Source: Bacteroides sp. M10 (GTDB taxonomy: Bacteria; Bacteroidota; Bacteroidia; Bacteroidales; Bacteroidaceae). From it: a DNA stretch of 64,000 nucleotides. The stretch lies in assembly GCF_014334015.1 (NCBI RefSeq), contig NZ_CP060488.1, positions 2,872,501 to 2,936,500 on the forward strand. Direction: 5' to 3'. Shown in pieces: positions 1-9,737 of the stretch; positions within the stretch are counted from its first letter, which is position 1; each line of letters opens with the position of its first letter. The notes below the pieces were generated by a model that searched no databases, was not told the origin of the DNA, and worked only from the letters and a program-made list of their open reading frames with translations. The position numbers and the translations under genes are program-made.

Positions 1-34
1 TTAATCGTTTGTTTGTCTGTTGTAAACAACGGGG

Positions 35-775
35 TTAGAATTCAAATCCGAATCTAGCTCCTACTCCGTGTAACTCCCATGTATCATTCCAACTGTTATG
101 ATAATAATGCCCTCCATAGCTGTAACTATAATCTGTTGTGGCGTCATAATCTTGGAAGTTATACATCAAAGCTAAATTCAAGGCCTTTTTCCCTTTTAAA
201 GAAAAACGCACTCCTACTCCTATCGAAGCATACGCTCCTTCTATGTCTCCTACAGAATATCCGGCTTTTACGTCGGCGAACGGAGTCACTTTTTTGTTGA
301 TGAAGTTAGCTCTGAAGTTAGCATAGATGGGGGCTGCATAAAGATCTGCATCGGTATAGTAGTTGAAAGCAACGCCACCACCTACAAAGAAATAATTGTT
401 GAATTGATAACCATGTGTGGTTGATAATTCAATTTTAGAGGCATTGTAGTCGCTCACATCGCCAATATATGCAAAGTCTACGAAACCCTTATAGCCTTTT
501 AATGTATTTCTTGCGGCTTTGCGGTCGTTGGTATCCTTACGATAATCTCTTGTGTACCGTTCTTCTTTTGTGATTTTAGTCACATCACTCATCTGACAGA
601 TGATGAGGCTGCCATCACCTGTTTTGATTTTTAAAGAGACATTGGGCACTTGTTCAATGATTACTCCTTTAATAATGCTGCCATTCTTTAAATACACTAC
701 TTCTGTGTAATTCTGTGCTGCGACATACGTACTGATACTTAATAATAAGGTCAGTACTAATAGTAGTTTTCTCAT
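35..775 (-). CDS. Secreted outer-membrane beta-barrel protein, unknown function
   Basis: A 246-residue protein with a clear signal peptide (about residues 1-21, ending VAAQ). A short beta-rich segment around residues 24-70 (YLKNGSIIKG..., SDVTKI) resembles the small N-terminal domain seen in many Bacteroidetes surface proteins. The rest is rich in Tyr, Gly and alternating hydrophobic residues. It ends GARFGFEF, the aromatic C-terminus expected of an outer-membrane barrel of porin or OmpA-barrel type. The gene lies 17 bp behind the gene at 793-1362 and probably shares its promoter near 1403-1432. I cannot assign a ligand or role. It could also be a periplasmic beta-sandwich protein, but the terminal Phe favours a barrel. 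Confidence 0.75.
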   Translation of the reverse strand: MRKLLLVLTLLLSISTYVAAQNYTEVVYLKNGSIIKGVIIEQVPNVSLKIKTGDGSLIICQMSDVTKITKEERYTRDYRKDTNDRKAARNTLKGYKGFVDFAYIGDVSDYNASKIELSTTHGYQFNNYFFVGGGVAFNYYTDADLYAAPIYANFRANFINKKVTPFADVKAGYSVGDIEGAYASIGVGVRFSLKGKKALNLALMYNFQDYDATTDYSYSYGGHYYHNSWNDTWELHGVGARFGFEF

Positions 776-792
776 ACTTATATTTTTATTGT

Positions 793-1362
793 TTATAGTT
801 TCTTGAGTGCGCTATAGATAGAGCCTGCCCAATAGTTGCGCAATCCGAAACCACGTGCCTTGCCGTCGGTGATCCATTCTTCAATGATTTCCTTTGTTTC
901 GGTATTGAAGAATACGACTTCATACGTACCTCTATTGTTTGATTTGTCCAGGAACTGTGCGATAAACACCATACCTACTCCGGGTGTTTTCTGGATAGGC
1001 AATGCGTTGATGGCTGCTTTGATTTGCTCTTTACTAAGAGTATATTCTCTTTTAGCAGTCATTAGCTCGGCCAGGTCGATGTTTTCGTTCACCTGATTAA
1101 CGGCATCCAGTGAAATCTCTGTCACTTCTTTTTTCAATTGTTTTCCTACGTTATACTTCTTAGCTTCTGTGATGAACAGCTCATTGATACGTCTGAAAGC
1201 ATCTTTGAATTGTGCCGGTGATTCATCTGCACCGAAAACTTTTACTTGGGAGTAGTCTACCCCATAGAACTTAATAGACTGAATGTCTTTCAATGCACTC
1301 TTGCCTTGTCCGAAACAGAACAGGCTCGTGCTCAAGAATAAGAATAGAATAAGTTTTTTCAT
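793..1362 (-). CDS. Secreted protein of unknown function
   Basis: A 189-residue protein with a typical signal peptide (MKKLILFLFLSTSLFCFGQ). The mature part is mixed alpha/beta with no Cys and no catalytic motif I recognise. The C-terminal half (GMVFIAQFLDKS..., EVVFFNTETKEII) reads like a small beta domain. It precedes the barrel protein at 35-775 by 17 bp, so the two probably act together at the envelope. It follows the biosynthetic operon in the same direction, but a good promoter at 1403-1432 suggests independent expression. No function is proposed. Confidence 0.7.
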   Translation of the reverse strand: MKKLILFLFLSTSLFCFGQGKSALKDIQSIKFYGVDYSQVKVFGADESPAQFKDAFRRINELFITEAKKYNVGKQLKKEVTEISLDAVNQVNENIDLAELMTAKREYTLSKEQIKAAINALPIQKTPGVGMVFIAQFLDKSNNRGTYEVVFFNTETKEIIEEWITDGKARGFGLRNYWAGSIYSALKKL

Positions 1363-1402
1363 ATACGTTAATGTTAAAGTGATATAGTTGGTTACTAACT
1401 TC

Positions 1403-1432
1403 CAAAAGTAGAAAATAATTATCGTAAATCAA
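1403..1432 (-). promoter_or_regulatory. Bacteroides-type promoter for the 793-1362 / 35-775 pair
   Basis: Read on the minus strand, TTG (1432-1430) is followed after 19 bp by TACTTTTG (1410-1403), which matches the Bacteroidetes -33/-7 consensus (TTTG / TAnnTTTG). It overlaps the last codons and stop of the AMP-ligase gene and lies about 40 bp upstream of the ATG at 1362, so these two genes probably form their own unit. Confidence 0.6.
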
Positions 1433-2714
1433 TGAATTTTATCGTTTTTCGACTCATCGGAGGCATTTGTATCTTGGCAATGTACTCTGCCGATTCAAAA
1501 TTGATGCTTGGCGCCACTCTGACTTTCGAACGGAACAGATCTTTAATCTCTTTGGCAAAGGCTTCGCTACGGTTCTCGCTTCCGATACGAATCAGAATCT
1601 CATCCGTTCCCAATTCATTGGTATAAACTTCAATGATATAGTTTTTTACCGAAGGTATATTATCCAGAATGTCGAATAATGCAGGCGGATATAACGTTGT
1701 TCCTTTGTATTTAATCATTTGTCCTTTCCGGCCGAGGATGGAGCTTAGGCGGATGGTATTTCTCCCGCAACCACAGGGCTCGGTGTGGTGGTAGCAAATA
1801 TCGCCTGTTTTGAAACGGAGCAACGGCATCCCTTTGACTCCGAGCGTCGTGATCGTTACTTCCCCTGCTTCTCCCTCTTCCACGGGACGATTGTTATCAT
1901 CCAGAAACTCTACAATGATAAGTTCCGGTTGCAAATGTCCTCCGTGGAATTCATTACACTCGGTAAAGGACGACTGCATTTCGGTGGAGGCATAAGTGGA
2001 ATACAACTGCAAGGCAGGCCATTTATCGTGTATCTTCTGTCCGAGCGTATTCAACTGGAATTCCTGATTGCGCAATGCTTCTCCGATACAGATGCACTTC
2101 TGCATGGAACAGGTATTATGGTCGATATGATTCTTTTCGGCAAACTCTATCAGTTTGATAAGGAAAGAGGGGACCACCATTCCACAAGTCGGATGTATCC
2201 GTCGAATCGTGTCCCATTGCAGTTCCGGGATGCCGTTGCCTACACGGATCACTCCCATACCCAGTTCGCGGGCTCCCATATAATAAGCTAGGCCTGCCAT
2301 GAAACGGCGGTCGATGGTAGTCATTAATTGAAGAATATCCTGTTTGGTGCATCCGGTGGTGGTGAAAGATAGGTATTCGTTGTAAGAGAGACGGTCCAGG
2401 TCTTCAGAGGTGAGAACGAAAGTGACCGGATCTCCCAATGTGCCCGAAGTCGTCACATAGTCGATAATTTCCTCTTTGTCTACGCAGATGAAATCATCGT
2501 TATGGAGTTGCAAGTCCGTCTTGGTAGTGACGGGGATCTGTTGCAAGTCTTCAATCGTCTTTATTTGATTGATATCAATGTGATGTTCGGCAAACATCTG
2601 TTGATAGAACTTGGAATGTGCTTGCAGGTAGGCTAACGCTTTGGCTAACTGTTCTTCCTGATAGCTTTTGATATCTTCCGGTGAGCGGAACTGAATTTCA
2701 GGATTCTTTTCCAT
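1419..2714 (-). CDS. AMP-dependent ligase, phenylacetate-CoA ligase (PaaK) type
   Basis: A 431-residue adenylate-forming enzyme. The phosphate-binding loop is TTSGTLGDPV (about residues 88-97), followed further on by the STEMQ adenine/acid-binding segment, the TGD motif in FKTGDICYH, and a C-terminal LGRKGQMIKYKG segment, in the order and length of PaaK. CGCGR just after the TGD resembles the Cys cluster of PaaK-like ligases. In this operon it probably activates the aromatic acid made by the ammonia-lyase (23674-25197) and loads it onto CoA or an ACP; that is inference. It overlaps the upstream gene by 17 bp and is the last gene of the operon. The acid specificity cannot be read from the sequence. 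Confidence 0.85.
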   Translation of the reverse strand: MEKNPEIQFRSPEDIKSYQEEQLAKALAYLQAHSKFYQQMFAEHHIDINQIKTIEDLQQIPVTTKTDLQLHNDDFICVDKEEIIDYVTTSGTLGDPVTFVLTSEDLDRLSYNEYLSFTTTGCTKQDILQLMTTIDRRFMAGLAYYMGARELGMGVIRVGNGIPELQWDTIRRIHPTCGMVVPSFLIKLIEFAEKNHIDHNTCSMQKCICIGEALRNQEFQLNTLGQKIHDKWPALQLYSTYASTEMQSSFTECNEFHGGHLQPELIIVEFLDDNNRPVEEGEAGEVTITTLGVKGMPLLRFKTGDICYHHTEPCGCGRNTIRLSSILGRKGQMIKYKGTTLYPPALFDILDNIPSVKNYIIEVYTNELGTDEILIRIGSENRSEAFAKEIKDLFRSKVRVAPSINFESAEYIAKIQMPPMSRKTIKFIDLR

Positions 2715-4395
2715 CTTTGGATTGTTTTTGAATTTTCTGTTGGATACGTTCTTTCTCTTGCAGCTTGGGAATAGGTCTCTTCAATGCCTGTTGCCAGTAT
2801 GCAATGGCTTGTTGAGGTTGCTGCATGGCCTCGTAGTAATCTCCTATTACTTCATATACATAGTATAAGGAAGGATTGGAGGCTTGGTATGTTTTTAAAA
2901 CAGATTCCTCTATCTTTTCCTTTTTTCTGATTTTCTTCAATAAAAGCGGAGTCAGTTTCTTATACGTGAGAAGATGCTGGAACTCCGGTGTGTCGATGAA
3001 TTTATCTTCCGGAATGGTCAGAGCGGAACTGTATATTTCGTGTTGCCAATCAATCGTGTCCTTGAATATCTTATTCAGGTCATAGGCTACGTATTTCCCG
3101 CATTGCCAGGGAGAGGTAGATACCCACATCAGCCGTTTCTCCGGCTGGAAGATGACGGAATGATGGGCAATAAACTGATTGATGGCCATTTCGTTGGCCA
3201 GTCCCAAGTCTGTGTTTTGCAAGCCTTTGTGGTCACGCAGGATAGAGGCGGCTTTGGAGACATCTATCGGAAGATCCTTATTAATGAGTTCCGTTAATCG
3301 TGCAAAACGGTATGGGCTGTCGGAAGTGCGGATATTTTCCATGTTTCGTTCGTCCTTGCTGAATTCTTCCGATTGGTAATGGTTGGTGCAGATGAGCCGA
3401 TTGGCTTCTTTTCCGGTGAAAAGCACAGTTTTCTCCGGAGATTTCTCGATAATCGCGGCCTTGCCGTCTTTGGCAGAACCTATCAATATGGATTCGGAGA
3501 CGAATGTTTCCCGTTTTTGGGCGATGGCAAAGGCTTCATCAATAGTGGCTGCATATTGCAGAATCTCTCTGGTCAGGATGGAAATAGGGGTAGCGGAACC
3601 TGTCGGGACAGCAGATTTGGCAGCATTAATTGTCACGGTAAGTCCTGTCTCGTTCATGCCGGATAACACTCCTATCATACCCGGCCATCCCACGGAAGCA
3701 AACCTGTATCCTTGCTCCGGTACATAAAAAGCCACCTGCTTGTTCTCTGCGAAGGCATCTCCAACGTAGAAATCGAAGTTACGTCCAATCAGCAGGGATG
3801 AATCTGCACTTTGTGTTCCCCAAGTGGCGAACGAACTGCATCCCACTAACATATAATCCTGCATGGCGTGTCCCAGGTCGTGCGCCGAATGGTAATTCAA
3901 CTGGCGTTCGTAAGGAGTGCCGATGAAGTCGTACTCATGTGTACATGATAGCGAGATTCCGTAGATCTCGTCGCGGTATTCTTCGAGGACGTTCTCACCC
4001 AGATTACGGTTGAATAATACAATGAAGAACCGGAGGAATTTCAGATAACTGTCTGAAGGAACAATCTCACGAATCTGATCCACGAACACTTTCTCTTGAT
4101 GGTGGAGCAGGTCGGAAGACAGTTGCCCGATAGCTTCTCCTCTCTGGAAAGCATCCCCTTTCACAAACAATTCCCATAAGCCGCTGTCGCTGTGCCGGAG
4201 AAAGTTATCTCCATAATGCCGGAGGTGGAGACTGTCTATATCAATCACTTTGTCTGTGGTCATGCTTTGCTCATGTTTGGGCGTTTGCATATCCGCAGAA
4301 AAGTAGAGATAGCTGATTCCGGCTATCAATAGAACAATGAGCAACAGGAAAAGGAAGCCCGTGTATTGGAGTGTCTTTTTGACTATTCTATGCAT
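2698..4395 (-). CDS. Membrane-anchored C45-type Ntn acyltransferase/hydrolase
   Basis: A 565-residue protein with one N-terminal membrane segment (about residues 11-31, LFLLLIVLLIAG). The catalytic domain follows. VGCSSFATWG supplies the Cys that becomes the N-terminal nucleophile after self-cleavage in the C45 family (acyl-CoA:6-aminopenicillanate acyltransferase and relatives), and LIGRNFDFYVGD is the matching downstream strand. GMNETGLTVTINAAK is also typical. The C-terminal about 70 residues look like a TPR-like helical pair (SLYYVYEVIGDYYEAMQQPQQA). It could form or cleave the amide or ester joining the polyene acid to its carrier lipid. It overlaps the next gene upstream (4388-5878) by 8 bp. 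The role is inference; the family call is firm. Confidence 0.8.
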   Translation of the reverse strand: MHRIVKKTLQYTGFLFLLLIVLLIAGISYLYFSADMQTPKHEQSMTTDKVIDIDSLHLRHYGDNFLRHSDSGLWELFVKGDAFQRGEAIGQLSSDLLHHQEKVFVDQIREIVPSDSYLKFLRFFIVLFNRNLGENVLEEYRDEIYGISLSCTHEYDFIGTPYERQLNYHSAHDLGHAMQDYMLVGCSSFATWGTQSADSSLLIGRNFDFYVGDAFAENKQVAFYVPEQGYRFASVGWPGMIGVLSGMNETGLTVTINAAKSAVPTGSATPISILTREILQYAATIDEAFAIAQKRETFVSESILIGSAKDGKAAIIEKSPEKTVLFTGKEANRLICTNHYQSEEFSKDERNMENIRTSDSPYRFARLTELINKDLPIDVSKAASILRDHKGLQNTDLGLANEMAINQFIAHHSVIFQPEKRLMWVSTSPWQCGKYVAYDLNKIFKDTIDWQHEIYSSALTIPEDKFIDTPEFQHLLTYKKLTPLLLKKIRKKEKIEESVLKTYQASNPSLYYVYEVIGDYYEAMQQPQQAIAYWQQALKRPIPKLQEKERIQQKIQKQSKDGKES

Positions 4396-5878
4396 TTCCT
4401 ACTTTTTTAGCCAGATATTCTTGTCCTACAAACTCCGCACAAGTCAGCATGGCAGTTAGTGTTACCCCTAATGCACCATGCACATTCAGGTTTTGCCCGG
4501 TGAGAAAGAGATTTCCCAAGCGGCTTCTTGTAGATACGAAACCAATTTGCGGACATTTATAATCTTTGATAATCCCATACGCGGAACCATCCACTGTTCC
4601 TGTATAGTCGCGATAGCTTAATGGAGTAGTGGTATACATCTCTTCTATGTTTTCTGAAAGATCAATGCCATGTCCCCGGATGAAGCGGAGAATCTGCTCT
4701 GCTTTCTCCTTTTTGAAGGATTGGTAGTCTTCTCCCCGATGTTCGGGAGTCGTGTCCTTCCAGGCAGACAGTTCATCTATATACATCGGTGCCAGGATGG
4801 AAATGACACTGGCATATTGACTGTCCTCGGAAGACGCTTGCATGGAAATCATACAGTTGGTGGTCCGTCCCGGATAGAGCAGTTTATCATACCACACTTT
4901 ATTGTTCGCATGCAGATACAGGTTGCGGTTCTGATAGGGAGTGCTTTTTTTCTTCATTACCAGGTAGAGCGTAAAGATGCCGTAGGTATTTTCCAACGAA
5001 CGGATGCGGGAAATATAGGCATTCTTGATGCTACGGTTTTTATCCAGTATCTCCAATGTCCGTTGGGGATGCATATTGGAGATGACGAAGTCGCTTTCCA
5101 GTCGCTCTTCTCCATTGATGATAACCCCTTGTACCTTTTCGTTTTCAACGATGATGCGGGTGGCTTCACTGTTATTGAGCACGGTCCCTCCGTTTGCCCG
5201 GATTACATTGATTAGCTCCAGACTGACTTGCATACTTCCGTCTACAAAACGGTAGGCGCCTTCAATATAAGAGTGATTAATCATGGCATGCTGGTAGAAA
5301 GTGGATACATCTTTCAAACCTCCGTAGAGTAAAGCTGAACCTGCCAGTACATTTCGTAAGGCGGGGTCCGGAGTGATATCCGCAATCAGGTGGGCGGCAG
5401 AGGTACAAAAGTATTTCATACCCTCCAAAGCGAGTGTGCCTTGTTTCAGGTGGTCTACGCTAATCAGGTTTCCGACAGCCTGAAGCTGTTCGGCATAGCA
5501 TTTCAAGTTTTCTTTCTCATGCGGGAAGGAACGGCAGATGGTTTCAATAAACTGCGGGTACCCCATTGCATAATCGTATGTTTTTCCTTTATAGTAGATC
5601 GTGTCAAAAGCAGCATCGTCCAAGCGTTTTATTTTCAGCTTGTCCATGATACCGAAATAGCGGAAATACTGGTTCATCACTTGACCCTCATCCAGGCTTC
5701 CTACATAATGAATACCCGTATCCAACAGATGCCCTTTTCGTTGGTAAGTCTGGAAGCATCCGCCGAATTGCGCATTTTTTTCTACTACGCATACGTTGAA
5801 TCCCTCTTTGCTAAGAATCGCTCCGCATTCCAGTCCGCCAAGGCCGCTGCCGATAATGATGATGTTATATTTGCTCAT
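4388..5878 (-). CDS. FAD/NAD(P)-dependent oxidoreductase, CrtI/phytoene-desaturase-like
   Basis: I place the start at the ATG at 5878 (MSKYNIIIIGSG), one base past the stop of the upstream gene; a longer frame to 5956 would overlap that gene by 77 bp and put 26 poor residues before the Rossmann fold. GSGLGGLECG at residues 9-18 is the dinucleotide-binding loop and VVEKN holds the ribose-binding Glu. The C-terminal FLTGQNLNVHGALGVTLTA resembles the FAD-binding end of carotenoid desaturases and isomerases. About 496 residues, normal for the family. In a polyene pathway it could desaturate, isomerise or reduce the chain. Flexirubin-type clusters also carry flavin oxidoreductases, but the reaction here cannot be fixed from sequence. 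Confidence 0.85.
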   Translation of the reverse strand: MSKYNIIIIGSGLGGLECGAILSKEGFNVCVVEKNAQFGGCFQTYQRKGHLLDTGIHYVGSLDEGQVMNQYFRYFGIMDKLKIKRLDDAAFDTIYYKGKTYDYAMGYPQFIETICRSFPHEKENLKCYAEQLQAVGNLISVDHLKQGTLALEGMKYFCTSAAHLIADITPDPALRNVLAGSALLYGGLKDVSTFYQHAMINHSYIEGAYRFVDGSMQVSLELINVIRANGGTVLNNSEATRIIVENEKVQGVIINGEERLESDFVISNMHPQRTLEILDKNRSIKNAYISRIRSLENTYGIFTLYLVMKKKSTPYQNRNLYLHANNKVWYDKLLYPGRTTNCMISMQASSEDSQYASVISILAPMYIDELSAWKDTTPEHRGEDYQSFKKEKAEQILRFIRGHGIDLSENIEEMYTTTPLSYRDYTGTVDGSAYGIIKDYKCPQIGFVSTRSRLGNLFLTGQNLNVHGALGVTLTAMLTCAEFVGQEYLAKKVGNA

Positions 5879-5879
5879 A

Positions 5880-8800
5880 CTAGTTCGGTTTTCTAAATAT
5901 GTAAATGGTGTTTGATGTATATTTGTCATTAGGAATGATTTCGACAGCCATTCCACAGGCGACTGCTATTTCCCGTAATTGGGTTTCAGTGGTGAAATAC
6001 AGCTCTCCGGTTGTCCGGTTGAAGTTGAAAATACGGGTGGATAGTAATTCCGTGAACCGGGTTAACCGGTGCTTGGAAGCGTTGGCTGAATTTCCGTCGC
6101 GTATGATAATCATTCCTTGTGAACGTAAGCGACCGGCACATTTCAACAATAGGGTTTGTTGATGTTCGTAGCTCATATAGTGAAGCATGTCGTTCAGGAT
6201 AAAGACATCACTTTCCGGCAGGGGATATTCCAATGCATTGCCATGCTTGAACTGGAGATGCTCGTTGCGTAACCATCCGTGCTGTGCCAGCGCTATCTTG
6301 TCTTCATCGTAATCAATACCCAGGATTTCCCGGTCCTCGGAAAGCAGAGACAGCATATAGCATAACGGGCCGAAGCCGCAACCGATGTCTGTGATTTGCC
6401 CTTGGACGGGAATCAACCGGTTGAATAGCCGGTAATTCTTTTCCATTTTTACTTTGATACGGATATACCATTCTACGACGGGACCTTTATAGATATAGTT
6501 CTGGATAAGAGCTTCGTAGAATGCAGGATTGTCCGTCGTGTTCTGTTCACGGCAGATACGGGCATAAACCTCTTTCATGTAAGCGGATATGCGTTTGGTA
6601 CGCTCCTGATAAGTACTTCCGAAAGACAGATCGTCTAATGGTATACGGGGAAGTATTTCCGTATAGATGATTCCTTTCCGGATATTGAAAGGTTGTGCTT
6701 TGGCAATGATTTTGTTATTACCGTAAAGCAGGATCGGGAGAATATCCAGTTTCAATGCTTCTGCCAGATAGAATGCTCCTTTGTGGAAACGTTTCATCTT
6801 TCCATTATAGGTACGTGTGCCTTCCGGGAAAATGGCGATGGAGTAGCCCTCCTTCACTTTTTTCCGCATCCGTTCCATATATTGCTCGTATCCTTCGCCT
6901 ATATAATAGAAGTCGACATAACGAATGATGGCTCCGAAGAAAGGAGAGTGCCATACCCAATGGTTGGTTACCATCAGGATTTTAGATGAAAGAGACAGCA
7001 ATACCAGAATGTCGATGAACGACTGGTGGTTGGCAATGATAATTGCCGGATGCTGGAAGCGTTCGTTGGCTTTGTTGATATGTTCTTTTTTGACGGCGGT
7101 GGCCAGTAGCAAAATTCCTTTGCAGGTGATTTGTATCAGGCGGCACACCAAACGCTGCTTGCTGCTTTTGCGCACAGGCACCGGATAAAGCAGAATAATC
7201 AATATACGGAGGACGATGCAGCCGATAAAGAAAAGCAGGAAGAGCAACACGGTACGTATCAATCCGATAAGCGTATAAGGCGGCAATCCTTTGGAAGCGG
7301 GGCCTGCGATGAAGAACCGGAAAATGAGTGGCTGAATGGTATAGGCCACCAATACCACTGCTATCATACCCAGAATGGAAATCAGGGAAATGGATTGCAA
7401 AGCCGGGTGTTTGGCAAACACAAGTGCTCCCATACCGACCACTGTGGTGAAGGCGGAGAAGAAGATGGCTGTTTTATGGGAATTCAACACCTTCTGACCT
7501 GTACGGTATTTGTTTTGTAGCCCGTCCATAATGAAGATACTGAAGTCATCTCCAATGCCAAAGATAAAGGTGGACAGGATGATGTTGATAATATTAAACT
7601 CAATTCCCAGAATTCCCATTAATCCTAAGATGATTACCCAGCTGATTAGCATCGGGAGAAAACTCATCAAGGTAAGCTCGATACGTCCGTAGGAGAACCA
7701 TAGTGCAAAGAATATCAGGAAAGAAGAGATGTACAGAATCAAGTAAAAGTCGTCATTGATGGCCGATACCCATTTGTTGGCAAAGTAGGAACGGTCGAAG
7801 ATGACTACATTCGGGTCTTTATTAAAGTTCTGGTACACAGCTTCCTTATTCGGTTTGCTGATCCGTATCTGGCTGATAAGCATGGTGATGGAATCGGCAG
7901 AGGTTTGCCATTCATTCAATAGCTTGCCGGATAAATCGTCTCCTTGCGCGGTGTAATGATATTCACCGAAAGGTTGGTTCATCCATTGATAAAAAGAATC
8001 AAAGCTTCCCGGACGGAAACGATATTCAGCAGCAGCTGTTTCCAGCTGTTTACGGACTTGTTGCTGTTTTTCATCCGTCCAGTAATCTTTCCATTTCTTC
8101 AGGCGTTTCTGCTGCTCTTGCGGAGAGATCAGAAACTGTGAGGCGGAGGCATACTCTTTGATGAGTCCCTGCTCTTTCAGTGCCGATAACTTCTGATTGG
8201 TCATTGCATAAGTTTCGGTAGCCTGATTCATGTCTTTGCCCACACTGACAAAAAGCACGGTCTTTTCGTCGTTGTCGAAGAGTTGCAGTAATTTTTCTTC
8301 TGATTGTTGGAGATGGCGGGGCTCATAGTTGAGACTCATCATATCGTTGTTGAAGCCTACCTTTTGCGAAGTAAACAAACAGATCACTGTAATGAGGAGG
8401 ATGCCGCCTACCAGCCATTTATTCTTTTCGTAAGAATAAACATTTATTTTCTCGATGATGCGTAGTATGCGTCCCTGTTTGACGTCTGCCTGTCCTTTCA
8501 GAAAATGAGGCAGGTAAATGAGACAGAAGAGGGTGGTGCCCACCAATGCCAGAGAGGCAAACAATCCGAAGTCGCGTAACAGATCGGAACTGGTGAATAT
8601 CAATCCCAGAAATGCGCCGATGGTGGTGAAACTACCTACCGTAAGCGGATAGGCTATCTCTTTAATAAGTTGTTGCACGGTGGAAACATGGTTCTGATGT
8701 GCCAGCATGTGAATGGAATAGCTTAGTGCAATACCCATCACTGCCGAACCGGCTCCCACTGCAATGGCGGAGATACTTCCTTTAATAAAGAAAATGAGAA

Positions 8801-9737
8801 ACAGGGCAAATAATCCTCCGAACAGTACCGGAGTAATAATCAACGGTATCGATCTCTTTCGTTTAAAAACGAGTGAGATAAATACAATGATGATAAGCAG
8901 TGCCAGGGAGGAGGTCAGGATGGTATCTTTCTTAATCTGACGGGCGTTGTAGACTCCCACGGAGGGACCGCCGAAATATTCAGCTCGAATGGTAGGAGAT
9001 TCTCCCTGTACGTGCTTGAGCTCTTCTTCGAGTATCTTTATCAGTTCGTCGTTCTTTCCGGTGCTGCCTGTACTGAATACCGGGGTAATGAACATAAGTA
9101 AGGTGGAGCCGTCTTTGGAGAAGATATGTTCGTCATAAATCTCGTAGTTGGCTTCCAACTGGAAATCTTGCAAATGTTTCAGGGTTTCGCTTCCCAATCC
9201 GAGCGGGTCCCGGAGAATATAACTTCTTAATGCAATTCCGGCAGGAGAGAGGAGGTTGGTATAATTCTTCTGCATGACAGCCTGTATCCCTTTATCCGTC
9301 AGTAAGGAATCGAAGCGTTGATAGTCCGTATCTGTCAGGAAAAGCGGAAGATGTTCATAAATGAAGTCTGTGGCTCCTTGGATGAGGCTTTGGTCTACCT
9401 GTGCGAAAATTCCTTTAATCAGTGTTCCTCCGGCTTTTTCAGTCAGGGTTTGTTGTACTTGTCCGGCTGCTTCTATCAGGGAGTCGGGTTCTACGCGGTG
9501 GCAGGTATCTGCCGAGGATAACATAATGATAATCTTATCCTTAATCTTGAGATTGTCGAATACTTTGATTGTGTTCTGGGAATCTTTAGTGTCGGGGAAA
9601 AATTGTGTGATGTTCTCTTCGAACCTTACTTGCAGGGCAAAGAATCCCATTAACAGGACACAACTGATGAGTGACAAATAGAACAGAATCTTGTGCCTCT
9701 CGAAATAATCATATAGTCCGATAAAAAACTGGGTCAT
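5880..9737 (-). CDS. MMPL/RND lipid exporter fused to PlsC acyltransferase and SAM methyltransferase
   Basis: A 1285-residue three-part protein. About residues 1-830 are an MMPL/RND exporter: a first membrane helix near 17-36, a periplasmic loop, a helix bundle near 275-415, a second large loop, and a second bundle near 660-815 with the GIGDDFSIF membrane motif. About 880-1060 is a PlsC-type acyltransferase with NHQSFID (NHx4D) near 903 and FPEGTRTYNG near 969. About 1110-1285 is a class I methyltransferase with DIGCGFG near 1117 and GIDYDEDK. In aryl-polyene clusters these activities are usually separate or two-domain proteins, and they would attach and export the product. It overlaps the GT2 gene by 4 bp. 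No frameshift or internal stop was seen, so the fusion looks genuine. Confidence 0.9.
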   Translation of the reverse strand: MTQFFIGLYDYFERHKILFYLSLISCVLLMGFFALQVRFEENITQFFPDTKDSQNTIKVFDNLKIKDKIIIMLSSADTCHRVEPDSLIEAAGQVQQTLTEKAGGTLIKGIFAQVDQSLIQGATDFIYEHLPLFLTDTDYQRFDSLLTDKGIQAVMQKNYTNLLSPAGIALRSYILRDPLGLGSETLKHLQDFQLEANYEIYDEHIFSKDGSTLLMFITPVFSTGSTGKNDELIKILEEELKHVQGESPTIRAEYFGGPSVGVYNARQIKKDTILTSSLALLIIIVFISLVFKRKRSIPLIITPVLFGGLFALFLIFFIKGSISAIAVGAGSAVMGIALSYSIHMLAHQNHVSTVQQLIKEIAYPLTVGSFTTIGAFLGLIFTSSDLLRDFGLFASLALVGTTLFCLIYLPHFLKGQADVKQGRILRIIEKINVYSYEKNKWLVGGILLITVICLFTSQKVGFNNDMMSLNYEPRHLQQSEEKLLQLFDNDEKTVLFVSVGKDMNQATETYAMTNQKLSALKEQGLIKEYASASQFLISPQEQQKRLKKWKDYWTDEKQQQVRKQLETAAAEYRFRPGSFDSFYQWMNQPFGEYHYTAQGDDLSGKLLNEWQTSADSITMLISQIRISKPNKEAVYQNFNKDPNVVIFDRSYFANKWVSAINDDFYLILYISSFLIFFALWFSYGRIELTLMSFLPMLISWVIILGLMGILGIEFNIINIILSTFIFGIGDDFSIFIMDGLQNKYRTGQKVLNSHKTAIFFSAFTTVVGMGALVFAKHPALQSISLISILGMIAVVLVAYTIQPLIFRFFIAGPASKGLPPYTLIGLIRTVLLFLLFFIGCIVLRILIILLYPVPVRKSSKQRLVCRLIQITCKGILLLATAVKKEHINKANERFQHPAIIIANHQSFIDILVLLSLSSKILMVTNHWVWHSPFFGAIIRYVDFYYIGEGYEQYMERMRKKVKEGYSIAIFPEGTRTYNGKMKRFHKGAFYLAEALKLDILPILLYGNNKIIAKAQPFNIRKGIIYTEILPRIPLDDLSFGSTYQERTKRISAYMKEVYARICREQNTTDNPAFYEALIQNYIYKGPVVEWYIRIKVKMEKNYRLFNRLIPVQGQITDIGCGFGPLCYMLSLLSEDREILGIDYDEDKIALAQHGWLRNEHLQFKHGNALEYPLPESDVFILNDMLHYMSYEHQQTLLLKCAGRLRSQGMIIIRDGNSANASKHRLTRFTELLSTRIFNFNRTTGELYFTTETQLREIAVACGMAVEIIPNDKYTSNTIYIFRKPN

